DNA from: an uncultured Collinsella sp.
GTDB lineage: Bacteria; Actinomycetota; Coriobacteriia; Coriobacteriales; Coriobacteriaceae
Length of the DNA: 64,000 nt
Assembly (NCBI GenBank): GCA_900540845.1
Contig: UQHS01000007.1
Location: 39,924 to 103,923 of the forward strand
Reading direction: 5' to 3'
Shown: positions 50,265 to 60,044 of the stretch, one piece after another
How positions within the stretch are numbered: position 1 is the first letter of the stretch
Layout: each line of letters opens with the position of its first letter
Notes under the pieces: model-generated
What the model was told of the DNA's origin: nothing
The model's input: only the letters and a program-made list of their open reading frames with translations
Database searches by the model: none
Program-made: the position numbers and the translations under genes

Positions 50265-50298
50265 TATAATAGAAAAGCTGGGCTTATTTTTGCCCAGC
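50265..50298 (+). promoter_or_regulatory. purA leader: -10 box and hairpin
   Basis: A perfect TATAAT (50265-50270) is followed at once by a 7-bp hairpin, GCTGGGC/GCCCAGC (50277-50298), with a T-rich loop. The hairpin could mark the 5' end of the purA mRNA or terminate dnaB transcripts. No good -35 was found. Confidence 0.4.
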
Positions 50299-50379
50299 GC
50301 GATGGGCGAGAAGCCCGGAGCAAAAGACGACTCGCTCGCGGCGGGAGCACGCTGCGCGCGCACGGAATGAGGAGTAGCC

Positions 50380-51672
50380 ATGCCGGCAACAGTGTTGGTG
50401 GGAACCCAGTGGGGCGATGAGGGCAAGGGTAAGATCTGCGACCTGATCGCGCCCGAGTTCGACTGCGTCGTTCGCTATCAGGGCGGCAACAATGCAGGTC
50501 ACACTATCGTCGTGGGTGACAAGAAGTATGGTCTGCACCAGGTGCCCTCGGGCATCATGTACCCCGATTGCGTCTCGATCATCGGCAACGGCTGCGTTGT
50601 GAACCCGGCTGTGCTGCTGGAAGAGATCGACATGTTCGAGAACGACGGCATCTCCACCGCCAATCTCAAGGTCTCGGGCAACGCGCATGTGATCATGCCC
50701 TACCACGTCGACCTCGACGGCGCTTTTGAGGAGCTGCTGGGCAAGAACAACATCGGCACCACCAAGCGCGGCATCGGCCCGTGCTATCAGGACAAGATGG
50801 CCCGCATCGGCATCCGCATCCAGGACCTGATGAGCGAGGAGACCTTCCGCTCCAAGCTATCCGCCGCGCTTGACCGCGTGAATCCTCAGCTCGAGTGCAT
50901 CTTCAACCTGCCCACCTACACCGTGGACCAGATCTGCGAGACCTATCTGCCCATGGCCGAGCGCCTGCGCCCCTACATCTGTGAGACCGGGATCCTGCTC
51001 AACGACATGCTCGAGCAGGGCAAGTCCGTCTTGTTCGAGGGCGCTCAGGCCACGCTGCTCGACATCGACCACGGCACCTACCCGTTTGTGACCTCGTCCA
51101 ACTGCACCGCCGGCGGCGCAGTCACGGGCTCCGGCGTGGGCATGAAGAACGTCAACCGCGTGCTCGGCATCATGAAGGCCTACATTACGCGTGTCGGCTC
51201 CGGCCCCATGCCCACTGAGCTCGATTACGACACCAGCGAGGCGGGCCGTACGCTCACCGAGGTCGGCTACGAGTACGGCGTGACCACGGGCCGTCGCCGT
51301 CGCTGCGGTTGGTTCGACGCGGTCATCGCCCGCTACGCCACGCGCGTCAACGGCCTAACCGACATCGCCTTGACCAAGCTCGACGTGCTGTCCGAGTTCG
51401 ACACCATCAAGGTCTGCGTCGCCTACGAGTGCGACGGCGTGCGCTACACGAGCGTGCCCGAGCACACGGTCGCCTTCGCCAACGCGGTGCCCGTGTATGA
51501 GGAGCTGCCCGGCTGGAAGTGCGACATCACCGGCTGCCGCACCTTTGAGGAGCTGCCTCAAGAGGCGCAGGACTACGTGAAGCACATCGAGGAGCTCGCC
51601 GGCTGCAAGGTGAGCTTCGTGGCCGTCGGCCCCGATCGCGAGCAGACCATCGTCCGCTCTTGGGATAAGTAA
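50380..51672 (+). CDS. purA: adenylosuccinate synthetase
   Basis: The 430-residue enzyme makes adenylosuccinate from IMP, aspartate and GTP. Motifs: VGTQWGDEGKGKICDL, GGNNAGHTIVV, GTTKRGIGPCYQDK, LFEGAQATLLDIDHGTYPFV and TTGRRRRCGWFD. GAGGAGTAGCC precedes the ATG. It lies downstream of dnaB, as in many bacteria. Confidence 0.97.
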   Translation: MPATVLVGTQWGDEGKGKICDLIAPEFDCVVRYQGGNNAGHTIVVGDKKYGLHQVPSGIMYPDCVSIIGNGCVVNPAVLLEEIDMFENDGISTANLKVSGNAHVIMPYHVDLDGAFEELLGKNNIGTTKRGIGPCYQDKMARIGIRIQDLMSEETFRSKLSAALDRVNPQLECIFNLPTYTVDQICETYLPMAERLRPYICETGILLNDMLEQGKSVLFEGAQATLLDIDHGTYPFVTSSNCTAGGAVTGSGVGMKNVNRVLGIMKAYITRVGSGPMPTELDYDTSEAGRTLTEVGYEYGVTTGRRRRCGWFDAVIARYATRVNGLTDIALTKLDVLSEFDTIKVCVAYECDGVRYTSVPEHTVAFANAVPVYEELPGWKCDITGCRTFEELPQEAQDYVKHIEELAGCKVSFVAVGPDREQTIVRSWDK

Positions 51673-51728
51673 TTACACTGATGGCGCGCCGTCCGTCCGG
51701 GCGGCGCCCTGCTCTTTGAGGAGGACGC

Positions 51729-53036
51729 ATGAGCGCATCCGAGAACACTATCGACATTCTCCTGCTCGGCAACGGCGGTCGCGAGCACGCCCTGGCGGCC
51801 AAGCTCGCCGCCTCCCCGCTGTGCGGCACGCTCTACATCGCCCCAGGCAACGGCGGCACGCTCGCCGTGGGCGAGAACGTGGCGCTCGACGCCGAGGATT
51901 CTACCGCTGTGGCGGACTTCGCGCGCGAGACGGGCTGCGGCCTGGTTGTCATCGGTCCCGAGGCCCCGCTGGTTGCCGGCGTGGCCGACGCCGTGCGCGA
52001 GGCGGGCATCGCCTGCTTCGGGCCGGGTGCGGCCGGCGCCCAGCTTGAGGGCTCGAAGCGCTTCTCCAAGGAGCTCATGGCCCGCGCCGGCATCCCGACG
52101 GCCGCCTATGGTTCGTTTACCGATGAGGAGTCTGCCCTCGCGTACGTGCGCGAGCAGGGCGCTCCGGTGGTCGTGAAGGCCGACGGCCTCGCTGCGGGCA
52201 AGGGCGTCGTGGTGGCGCTCACGCTCGATGAGGCGCTCGACGCCGTGCACGGCTGCTTTGACGGCGCCTTTGGTGACGCGGGCAGCACGGTGGTCATCGA
52301 GGAGATGCTCACTGGCCCCGAGTGCACGCTGCTCGCCTTCACCGACGGCAAGACCGTGCGTCCCATGGCGACCTCGCAGGACCACAAGCGCGCCCTCGAG
52401 GGCGACCTCGGCCCCAACACCGGCGGCATGGGAGTCTACAGCCCCGTGCCGATTGTCACGCCCGAGGAGCACGCCGAGATGTGCCGCATTTTGGACGAGA
52501 CGATCGCTGAGGCCAACCGCGAGGGCATCGACTTCCGCGGCTGCCTGTACGGCGGCTTCATGCTCACGCCGGCCGGCCCCAAGGTCATCGAGTACAACGC
52601 CCGCTTTGGCGACCCCGAGACCGAGGTGCTGATGCCTCGCCTCAAGAGCGACCTGGTTGAGGTCATGCTCGCATGTGCCGAGCAGCGCCTCGACGAGATT
52701 GAGCTCGAGTGGCGCGACGAGTGGGCGGTTTCGGTGGTGCTCACGAGCGCCGGCTACCCCGGTTCGTACGAGAAGGGCAAGGTTATCACCGGTATCGATG
52801 ATGCTGCCGCCATGGAAAACGTGACGGTGTACCACGCCGGCACCGCGATGAACGAGGACGGCGAGGTCGTCACCTCCGGTGGCCGCGTGCTCGACGTGAC
52901 CGCCCTGGGCGAGACGTTCGAGGCCGCCCGCGACCTGGCGTACGCCGCGTGCGAGAAGATCGACTTTGAGGGCAAGACCCTGCGCCGCGACATCGGCCTG
53001 CGCGCCCTGCGCGGCCGCGACGCCTGGGACGCGTAG
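51729..53036 (+). CDS. purD: phosphoribosylamine-glycine ligase
   Basis: The 435-residue ATP-grasp enzyme performs the second step of purine synthesis. Motifs: ILLLGNGGREHALA, VVIGPEAPLVAGVAD, PVVVKADGLAAGKGVVVA, GPECTLLAFTDGK, PNTGGMGVYSP and EYNARFGDPE. TGAGGAGGACGC precedes the ATG. It is 56 bp after purA. Confidence 0.97.
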   Translation: MSASENTIDILLLGNGGREHALAAKLAASPLCGTLYIAPGNGGTLAVGENVALDAEDSTAVADFARETGCGLVVIGPEAPLVAGVADAVREAGIACFGPGAAGAQLEGSKRFSKELMARAGIPTAAYGSFTDEESALAYVREQGAPVVVKADGLAAGKGVVVALTLDEALDAVHGCFDGAFGDAGSTVVIEEMLTGPECTLLAFTDGKTVRPMATSQDHKRALEGDLGPNTGGMGVYSPVPIVTPEEHAEMCRILDETIAEANREGIDFRGCLYGGFMLTPAGPKVIEYNARFGDPETEVLMPRLKSDLVEVMLACAEQRLDEIELEWRDEWAVSVVLTSAGYPGSYEKGKVITGIDDAAAMENVTVYHAGTAMNEDGEVVTSGGRVLDVTALGETFEAARDLAYAACEKIDFEGKTLRRDIGLRALRGRDAWDA

Positions 53037-53137
53037 GCGCGTCGCCGTCGGCGGCTGGTCCCCGCGCGTTGTTCGGGTACACGCTCGCTGGCGTGGCCCC
53101 GCGCTCTGCCCGGGTGCCCCGACTGCTCAGCATTGCG

Positions 53138-53197
53138 GGTAGAAATGTCGAAAATCGAAGCCAATATTCGGCATATTTTCGACATTTCTACCTTTTT
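53138..53197 (+). terminator. TGTCGAAAA palindrome, copy B, with T run (purD terminator)
   Basis: An 18-bp perfect inverted repeat (53138-53155 and 53175-53192; inner half AATGTCGAAAAT) is followed by five T. It is the same type of palindrome as at 63860 after purF. Confidence 0.65.
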
Positions 53198-53219
53198 CAC
53201 TACGTATGGGAGGATGACG

Positions 53220-53891
53220 ATGGAGAAGGTTGAGTTCGAGCCCGAGATTCTCGATGACAAGGGGACCGAGGCCGAGGTCATCGACGCGGATGAGGCCGAG
53301 ACCGAGCAGGTTGAGCCTGCGCTCGTGCTGGGCGACGACGACCCGCGCGACGCATCGCTTCACGAGCGGATTCTCACGGAGGAGCCCGCCTGGCACGGCA
53401 AGTTTCTGGACGTCCGCAGCGCTCAGGTCGAGTTGCCGAGCGGCCGCATAACCGGGCGCGATCTGGTGCGTCATCCGGGCGCATCCGCCGTGGTCGCCCT
53501 CACGGAGACGGGCAAGATCGTGCTCGTGCGCCAGTACCGGACGGCGATCGACCGTGTGACGGTCGAGATTCCCGCGGGCAAGCTTGACCCGGGCGAGGAC
53601 CCGATCGACTGCGCGCGGCGCGAGCTGCTGGAGGAGACCGGCTTCAAGGCGGGCCGCATGCGCCATCTCACCACCATCGCGACCACGCCGGGGTTCTGCG
53701 ACGAGATTATCCACATCTACATGGCGACCGGTTTGACCTTTGAGGGCGCAAATCCCGATGACGACGAGTTCGTCAACGTCGACCTTGTACCGCTTTCCGA
53801 GCTGATAGACGCTGTGCTCGACGGGCGCATCGAGGATGCTAAGACCGTCGTGGGTGCGCTCGCCTGCGACGCGATCTCGCACAGGTTGTAG
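53220..53891 (+). CDS. Nudix hydrolase, ADP-ribose pyrophosphatase type
   Basis: The 223-residue protein has an exact Nudix box (GKLDPGEDPIDCARRELLEE followed by TGF) and the ADP-ribose pyrophosphatase context (VRQYRTAIDRVTVEIPAG, TPGFCDEIIHIY). About 50 N-terminal residues are acidic and extra. ATG 53220 has GGGAGG six bases upstream; ATG 53214 is an alternative. Confidence 0.88.
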   Translation: MEKVEFEPEILDDKGTEAEVIDADEAETEQVEPALVLGDDDPRDASLHERILTEEPAWHGKFLDVRSAQVELPSGRITGRDLVRHPGASAVVALTETGKIVLVRQYRTAIDRVTVEIPAGKLDPGEDPIDCARRELLEETGFKAGRMRHLTTIATTPGFCDEIIHIYMATGLTFEGANPDDDEFVNVDLVPLSELIDAVLDGRIEDAKTVVGALACDAISHRL

Positions 53892-53915
53892 CTGGCCGGC
53901 GGCGGGGGAGGGTAT

Positions 53916-53961
53916 TTACGCCTGGGCTGGTCATCGTTCCTGCGGAATCGCCCAGGCGTAA
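53916..53961. terminator. hairpin after the Nudix gene
   Basis: TTACGCCTGGGC and GCCCAGGCGTAA form a perfect 12-bp stem. There is no T run. Confidence 0.5.
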
Positions 53962-54075
53962 GCACCTTCTCCGCCGCCGGCGACAACATCGCGGCCGGGT
54001 CGCGGCGCAGGTGAGAGCGCCCGGTAGACGGCCGCGCTTTGCGAAACGAAGAAATTGGTTGGTTGAGAGTTTTAG

Positions 54076-55851
54076 ATGTTCAAACGCTTTATTTCCTATT
54101 ACGGGCCCGAGAAGGGGCTTTTTATTGCCGACACGCTGTGCGCCCTCACCTATGCGGGGATCGACCTGGCGTTCCCGGTGATTTTGCGCGCGCTTACCGG
54201 AGGGCTGTTTACCGAGGGCGCCGCCGCGATTATGGACGGTCTGGTCTTTATCGGTGTGGGCCTCGTGGTTATGTACCTCGTGCGCACCGCATGCATCTAT
54301 TTCGTGTCTGCTCAGGGCCACATCATGGGTGCCCGTATGGAGTCTCGCATGCGCGAGGATCTGTTCGACCAGTACGAGCGTTTCAGCTTCGCGTATTTCG
54401 ACGCGCATAGCTCGGGTGACATGATGAGCCGTGTGGTTAACGACCTGTTCGATATCTGTGAGGGCGCTCACCATCTGCCCGAGTGGATTATCATCTGCGG
54501 CATCAAGATCATCGGCGCCCTTGCCATCCTCTTTACCATCTCGCCGGCGCTCGCCGCGGCCCTGACGCTCGTCACGCTGGTGTTCGTTGTGATCATGGTT
54601 CGCCAGAACCTGCATATGCGCGAGGTGTTCGCCGACAACCGCAAGAAGATCTCCGAGGTCAATTCTCAGCTGCAAGATTCGCTGGGCGGTATGCGCGTGG
54701 TGAAGTCGTTTGCAAATGAGCGGACCGAGCGCGAGAAATTCCGCGTGGCAAACGGCCATTATCTCGAGTCGAAGGTCAACCAGTATCACGTTATGGGCCG
54801 CTACCAGGCAACGAGTGCGTGCATGACGGCGGCGCACTACCTTACCATCGTGCTGTTTGGCGGCTACCTCGTCGCGACAGGGTCGGTAACCGCCGTGGAC
54901 CTGGCGACCTTCGCCCTCTACATCAGCCTGTTCACCGGTCCTATCGAGACGCTCGTCAACTCGACCGAGATGTTCCAAAAGGCCATCGCTGGCTTCCGCC
55001 GCATGGATGAGGTGCTCAACACCGCCCCCGACGTCGAGGATCGCGCCGGCGCCCGTCCGCTAGAGGTGCGCGCGGGCGCCATCGAGTACACGGACGTGTG
55101 CTTCTCCTACGACCAGGCCGAGCTGCCCGAGGACGAGTGTGCAGAAGAGCGCCCGGTGATCGACCACATGAACCTGAGCATCCGCCCGGGCGAGACCATC
55201 GCTTTGGTGGGGCCCTCGGGTGGCGGCAAGTCGACGACTTGCTCGCTGCTGCCGCGATTCTACGACGTGACGGCCGGCTCCATCACCATCGACGGTCAGG
55301 ACGTGCGCGACGTGACGCAGGAGAGCCTGCGCCGCGCGATTGGCCTGGTACAGCAGGACGTGTATTTGTTCGACGGCACGCTGCGCGAGAACATCGCGTA
55401 CGGTCGCCCCGGGGCCACGGACGTCGAGATCGAGGACGCCGCGCGTAAGGCGAATATCCACGAGTTCATCAGCGGACTGCCGGAGGGCTACGATACGGTT
55501 GTGGGTGAGCGCGGCAGCCGTCTGTCGGGCGGGCAAAAGCAGCGTGTGGCCATCGCGCGCGTGTTCCTCAAGAACCCCGCCATCCTGATTTTGGACGAGG
55601 CCACCTCGGCACTCGACAACGAAAGCGAGGGCGCCGTGCAGGAATCCCTCGAGCGCCTTGCCGCAGATCGAACCACGATCATCATCGCGCACCGCCTGTC
55701 GACCATCAAAGGCGCCGACGAGATCGCAACCGTGGAGCATGGTCGCGTTGTGGAGCGGGGCACGCACGAGGAGCTTCTCGCGCGCGGGGGCACCTATGCC
55801 CGTTACTATCGAATGCAGTTTGAAGGTGCGCGGGCGCGCGACGTGAGGTAA
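54076..55851 (+). CDS. MsbA/LmrA-type ABC exporter (half-transporter)
   Basis: The 591-residue protein has six membrane spans and a canonical ATPase: Walker A VGPSGGGKSTT, signature LSGGQKQRVAIARVF, Walker B ILILDEATSALD. It is likely a homodimer because no partner gene is near and both site halves are intact. A short acidic stretch (ELPEDECAEERP) is inserted at the start of the ATPase. It precedes a membrane protein gene by 3 bp, so the two form an operon. Substrate unknown. Confidence 0.88.
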   Translation: MFKRFISYYGPEKGLFIADTLCALTYAGIDLAFPVILRALTGGLFTEGAAAIMDGLVFIGVGLVVMYLVRTACIYFVSAQGHIMGARMESRMREDLFDQYERFSFAYFDAHSSGDMMSRVVNDLFDICEGAHHLPEWIIICGIKIIGALAILFTISPALAAALTLVTLVFVVIMVRQNLHMREVFADNRKKISEVNSQLQDSLGGMRVVKSFANERTEREKFRVANGHYLESKVNQYHVMGRYQATSACMTAAHYLTIVLFGGYLVATGSVTAVDLATFALYISLFTGPIETLVNSTEMFQKAIAGFRRMDEVLNTAPDVEDRAGARPLEVRAGAIEYTDVCFSYDQAELPEDECAEERPVIDHMNLSIRPGETIALVGPSGGGKSTTCSLLPRFYDVTAGSITIDGQDVRDVTQESLRRAIGLVQQDVYLFDGTLRENIAYGRPGATDVEIEDAARKANIHEFISGLPEGYDTVVGERGSRLSGGQKQRVAIARVFLKNPAILILDEATSALDNESEGAVQESLERLAADRTTIIIAHRLSTIKGADEIATVEHGRVVERGTHEELLARGGTYARYYRMQFEGARARDVR

Positions 55852-55854
55852 GCC

Positions 55855-56769
55855 ATGAGCAAGAAGCACAACATGACACCCGAAGAGGCCGAGGAACTCT
55901 TCTCTGAACTCGATTCGTCAGGCGTGCTGGACCCCGACCGCGCGGCTGCGCGCGAGGGACGCATCAAGCGCCGCCTGTTTGCGCGTCGTCGCGGCGGCGA
56001 GGAGGCAGCCAGCGAGCAGGACGCCGCCGATCGCGAGCGGATGCGCGCCAAGCACGGCGTGATCGACCCGCTCTCGGAGCAGGACCCGTCGGGTTCGCAG
56101 GTGAGCAAGACTATCTCGCGCACGGCGATCGTCGTGATTGTGAGCATGTTCGCGTTCGTGCTCGGCATGCAGATCGTCTACGGTGTGAGCCGACGCCTCA
56201 ACACGGCAAACCTGTCGGAGCGCACCAATGCGCAGACGGTGGCGCACGCCATGGAGTCCGGCGTCGAATGGGGCAACGGTTTCACGCAGTTCCCCGACGA
56301 TTTCACGGTGGATGAGGCGAGTGAGAAGACGGGTACGGTCGAGGTGTCGGTCGTGGACACCGATTCTCGTAACGAGCTCGAGCTGTTGTCGAATTCGCAG
56401 ATCCAGGCGAGCGCCTTGGCAACAAACGCCCTGCTCAACGTAAAGATCAACCGCGTCGTGTACAACGTATACACGCTGATGGATGACAACGGGACCTTCC
56501 AGCACGACAGCCTGTTTGGCTTTTTGCCCGCCCGCGGCACGCGCCGCCCCATGCTCACGTTCGTGTGGACCAAGTCGCAATCGGCGACGCCCACGAATAT
56601 CGATTGGGAGCTCAAGATCATCGGCATGGACGATGATCTGGCCGAGGCTATTCAAAAGCAGGTGAACTCGGTGAGTTCGCTGACGGAGAACCCGGGCGTC
56701 ACCCAGGCGGAACTCGACGAGGAGCTCCGCCTGTTGGACGAGGCGCGCATCGCGCGCGAGGGCGATTAG
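55855..56769 (+). CDS. single-span membrane protein of unknown function downstream of the ABC exporter
   Basis: The 304-residue protein has a charged cytoplasmic N-terminus of about 85 residues (basic RIKRRLFARRRGG), one membrane span (TAIVVIVSMFAFVLGMQIVY) and a 195-residue outside domain without Cys that I cannot assign. It starts 3 bp after the exporter gene and is presumably cotranscribed. It may be a partner of the exporter. Confidence 0.7.
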   Translation: MSKKHNMTPEEAEELFSELDSSGVLDPDRAAAREGRIKRRLFARRRGGEEAASEQDAADRERMRAKHGVIDPLSEQDPSGSQVSKTISRTAIVVIVSMFAFVLGMQIVYGVSRRLNTANLSERTNAQTVAHAMESGVEWGNGFTQFPDDFTVDEASEKTGTVEVSVVDTDSRNELELLSNSQIQASALATNALLNVKINRVVYNVYTLMDDNGTFQHDSLFGFLPARGTRRPMLTFVWTKSQSATPTNIDWELKIIGMDDDLAEAIQKQVNSVSSLTENPGVTQAELDEELRLLDEARIAREGD

Positions 56770-56866
56770 ATCGCGGTTGGGTCGTGGTTTGATTGCGGTT
56801 AGACCGCGGTTGGAGCACGGCCGGAATGTTGTCAGGTCTCGGCCGGGCCGTGGTTGGGCCTTAGTT

Positions 56867-56889
56867 GGGCTGCGGTCGAGCCGCAGCCC
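56867..56889. terminator. hairpin between convergent genes
   Basis: GGGCTGCGG and CCGCAGCCC form a 9-bp perfect stem with a 5-base loop, 10 bp from the pyridoxal kinase stop. The preceding 56770-56866 is built from variants of GCGGTTGGG. Confidence 0.5.
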
Positions 56890-56898
56890 AGACCTCAG

Positions 56899-57765
56899 CT
56901 AGGCCAAAAGCGCGGTGATCTTGCCGAGAACGGGCTCGAAGGAGACGCCGCGCATCTCGAAATCGGGCTGCTCGAGCGTGACGCGCATGGCGTCGCGAAC
57001 GAACTCGCCGGCGAAGTCGACCGCATCGCGCGTGGTGCGACCGGTGTAGATGGCCGCCGTGAGGGCGCTGGCGAACAGGTCGCCCGTGCCGTGCAGCATG
57101 TAGGGGAGCAGCTCGCTGGAGACTTCCTCCACCGCGCCGCCGTCTGCGGCGCTCGCGATGTAGTTGCGGATGATGCTTTCGCCCTCATGCACGACGCCCT
57201 TGATGATGACGGTCTTGGCACCCATGTTGAGCAGGGCGTCTGCGTTCTTCTGGACGAACTCGATGCTGACGTCTTGGCCCTCGTAGGGGATGCCGGTGAG
57301 GATGGACGCCTCGGTGAGGTTGGGCGTGAGCACGTCTGCGCCGTTGACGAGCTGCGCCATCGCGGCACAGAGTTCGTCGGTGTAGGTCGGGTACTTGATG
57401 CCGCCGTCGCCCATCACGGGGTCGACGATGCGCAGGGCGTTTGCGTGCTCGCGATACAGGCGCTGGATGATCGCGACCTGCTCGGCAGACCCGAGGAACC
57501 CGGAGTACACGCCGTCGAGCTCAACGCCCTCTTCGCGCCAAGCGTCGAGGTATGCGGTGAGCATGTCGGTCGTGTCGTGCATGTGGAACACGGGGAACTT
57601 GGTGTGAGCGCTGAAGAGCGCCGTGGGCACGGGACACACGTCGACACCAGCTGCGCTGAGCACGGGGATGGCGCAACCAAGAGAGCACTTGCCGTAGCCG
57701 CACATGTCGTGCACGGCTGCAACGCGCGGGATGTACGCGCCTTCACGCTGATAGAGTTTGGTCAT
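56899..57765 (-). CDS. pdxY: pyridoxal/pyridoxamine kinase
   Basis: The 288-residue ribokinase-family enzyme salvages vitamin B6. Motifs: VAAVHDMCGYGKCSLGCAIP, GYSGF-like VYSGFLGSAEQ, VDPVMGDGGIKYPTY, LTPNLTEASILTG and the catalytic GTGDLFASAL. ATG 57765 follows AAAGGAAC. A hydroxymethylpyrimidine kinase role is less likely, given the PdxY-type blocks. Confidence 0.9.
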   Translation of the reverse strand: MTKLYQREGAYIPRVAAVHDMCGYGKCSLGCAIPVLSAAGVDVCPVPTALFSAHTKFPVFHMHDTTDMLTAYLDAWREEGVELDGVYSGFLGSAEQVAIIQRLYREHANALRIVDPVMGDGGIKYPTYTDELCAAMAQLVNGADVLTPNLTEASILTGIPYEGQDVSIEFVQKNADALLNMGAKTVIIKGVVHEGESIIRNYIASAADGGAVEEVSSELLPYMLHGTGDLFASALTAAIYTGRTTRDAVDFAGEFVRDAMRVTLEQPDFEMRGVSFEPVLGKITALLA

Positions 57766-58047
57766 GATTTTGTTCCTTTCCGCGGACTTATGGACCAGCG
57801 TACAGCTCAACAGAGTAGACCTTCTAGGCCACATTTCCAATCAAGGTGAAGGGTTAGTCCCAAATATTCACGGTCGCGGCATGGTCGAGACAGGCCCCGA
57901 CCCCTTCCTCGGCAAATGACCCCTCGCCGAATAAAACGCACGGTGGGCAGGGAAAATCGTTTCCGCATCGCCCCGAGGGCGTATGATGCAAGTACGCGTG
58001 CCCGTTTGGGGTTCGCTACGGCAAGCCGGATCGGGAAAGGTAAAACC

Positions 58048-59742
58048 ATGGCTGATGTACATGAGCTTCTCGCCACATGGATCGAGAATGTCACTGATGA
58101 AGAGCTTCTCGCCGAGCTCAAGGCAATGAACGAAGCGGGCGATGAGGACGCCATCACCGATGCGTTCTTCCAGGACCTTGCGTTTGGCACCGCTGGCCTG
58201 CGCGGAACGCTGGGCGCCGGCACCAACCGCATGAACATCTACACCGTCGGCCGTGCCACCCAGGGATTTGCCGATTACCTCGTCAAGAACTTCGAGAACC
58301 CCACCGTCGCCATCGCGCGCGACAGCCGCAACAACGGCGAGCTGTTCGTGAAGACGACCGCCGCCATCTTGGCTGCCAACGGCGTGACCTCGTACGTGTA
58401 CCCCAAGATCTCCCCGGTGCCCACCCTGTCCTGGGCCACGCGCTACCTCGAGTGCTCCGGCGGCATCTGCATGACCGCCAGCCATAACCCGGCTGCGTAT
58501 AACGGCTACAAGGCTTACGGCCCGGACGGCTGCCAGATCACCAGCGAGGCCGCCGACGCCATCTCCGCCGCCATGGAGGCGTGCGACCCGTTCCACGATG
58601 TCAAGACGATGGACTTCGACGAGGCCGTGGAGCAGGGGCTCGTCAAGTGGATCGGCGATGACGTGCTCGACGCCTACTACGACGCCGTGGCCGACAAGTC
58701 GGTGAACAACCTCACGCCCGAGCAGATCGCCAACGCTCCGCTCGAGCTCGTGTACACGCCGCTCAACGGCACCGGCCTGATTCCCGTCACCACCGTGCTG
58801 AACAAGGTCGGCGTCACCGACATCACCGTGGTCCCCGAGCAGCGCGACCCCGACGGCGATTTCCCCACCTGCCCCTACCCGAACCCCGAGATCCGCGAGG
58901 CCATGCAGAAGGGTATCGACCTGTGCCAGGAGGTCAAGCCCGACCTGCTGCTCGCGACCGACCCCGACGCCGACCGCGTGGGCGTGGCGTGCGCCGACGG
59001 CGACGATTACACGCTGCTCACCGGCAACGAGATGGGCGTCCTGCTGCTCGACTACATCTGCAAGATGCGCGCCGAGCGCGGCGAGGACCTGTCCCGTAAG
59101 GTCGCCGTGACTACGATCGTGTCCTCCGCGATGGTCGACGCCCTGGCCGAGGAGTACGGCTTTGAGCTGCGTCGTTGCCTCACGGGCTTCAAGTACATCG
59201 GCGACATCATCACCGGCCTGTCCGACGCCGGCGAGGTCGATCGCTTCATCTTTGGTTTTGAGGAGAGCTACGGCTACCTGTCTGGCGACCACGTGCGCGA
59301 CAAGGACGCCGTTAACGCCTCCATGCTCATCTGCCAGATGGCTCAGTACTACAAGCTGCAGGGTCTCAACCTGGTGCAGGCCATGCACGCGCTTTACGAG
59401 AAGCACGGCTTCTACCACAACAAGACCGTGTCGCTGAGCTATCCGGGCGCCGACGGAGCCGCTAAGATGGCCGGTATCATGGAGTCCCTACGCGCCGAGG
59501 CCCCGGCCGAGATCGCCGGCGCCAAGGTTGAGGCTGTTGTCGATTACGCCACGTGCGTGAACGGCCTGCCCAAGGCCGACGTCATCGAGTTCGATCTTGA
59601 GGGCGGCAACAAGGCCATCGTGCGCCCCTCCGGCACCGAGCCCAAGATCAAGCTCTACATCTTCGCCAAGGGCGAGGATGCCGCCGCCGCCGACGCCCTC
59701 ATCGCCGCCATCGAGGAGGACGGCCGCAAGCTCCTCTCCTAA
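58048..59742 (+). CDS. phosphoglucomutase / phosphomannomutase family enzyme
   Basis: The 564-residue alpha-D-phosphohexomutase has all four domain motifs: the phosphoserine loop CMTASHNPAAYNG, the metal loop ATDPDADRVG, the sugar loop GFEESYGYLSG and the phosphate loop RPSGTEPKIK. The N-terminal LAFGTAGLRGTLGAG is typical of the bacterial PgcA/ManB type. ATG 58048 follows GGGAAAGG; the frame begins 44 codons earlier. Confidence 0.93.
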   Translation: MADVHELLATWIENVTDEELLAELKAMNEAGDEDAITDAFFQDLAFGTAGLRGTLGAGTNRMNIYTVGRATQGFADYLVKNFENPTVAIARDSRNNGELFVKTTAAILAANGVTSYVYPKISPVPTLSWATRYLECSGGICMTASHNPAAYNGYKAYGPDGCQITSEAADAISAAMEACDPFHDVKTMDFDEAVEQGLVKWIGDDVLDAYYDAVADKSVNNLTPEQIANAPLELVYTPLNGTGLIPVTTVLNKVGVTDITVVPEQRDPDGDFPTCPYPNPEIREAMQKGIDLCQEVKPDLLLATDPDADRVGVACADGDDYTLLTGNEMGVLLLDYICKMRAERGEDLSRKVAVTTIVSSAMVDALAEEYGFELRRCLTGFKYIGDIITGLSDAGEVDRFIFGFEESYGYLSGDHVRDKDAVNASMLICQMAQYYKLQGLNLVQAMHALYEKHGFYHNKTVSLSYPGADGAAKMAGIMESLRAEAPAEIAGAKVEAVVDYATCVNGLPKADVIEFDLEGGNKAIVRPSGTEPKIKLYIFAKGEDAAAADALIAAIEEDGRKLLS

Positions 59743-59749
59743 TGTGCAG

Positions 59750-59776
59750 TTTGGGGACGGGTGCAAAATTAGTCAT
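59750..59776 (+). repeat. dispersed repeat GGGGACGGGTGC, copy 2
   Basis: TTTGGGGACGGGTGCAAAAT recurs exactly as in copy 1 at 19422, followed by TAGTCAT against TTGTCAT. The rest of the 302-bp gap up to the cysteine desulfurase holds a GCC-rich stretch and the terminator at 59862. Confidence 0.65.
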
Positions 59777-59861
59777 GTGAGGCCGGCTCGCGGCCGCTGA
59801 CGTTGCAGCATTGTTTACGCCGCCGCCGCCGCCGGCGCTGCGGAACCAAAAACGCTACGGC

Positions 59862-59903
59862 AAAAGACGCCGCGATGGGCATGCAATCCCATCGCGGCGT
59901 CTT
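59862..59903 (-). terminator. terminator of the cysteine desulfurase operon
   Basis: A 16-bp perfect stem (AAGACGCCGCGATGGG with its complement) on the minus strand is followed by TTTTG. Confidence 0.7.
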
Positions 59904-60044
59904 CGCGCTATTTGACTCCTGCCGGGCGCTGTTAAGTTGAGAGTTGTGCAGGTTTTGGGCCCGATGGCGGCGCGGTCGCGGGCTCAGGCTCGGGCCTCTG
60001 ATTCGGTCTTGGCCTCAGGATTGGGCGCATGCTCAAGGCGTGCG

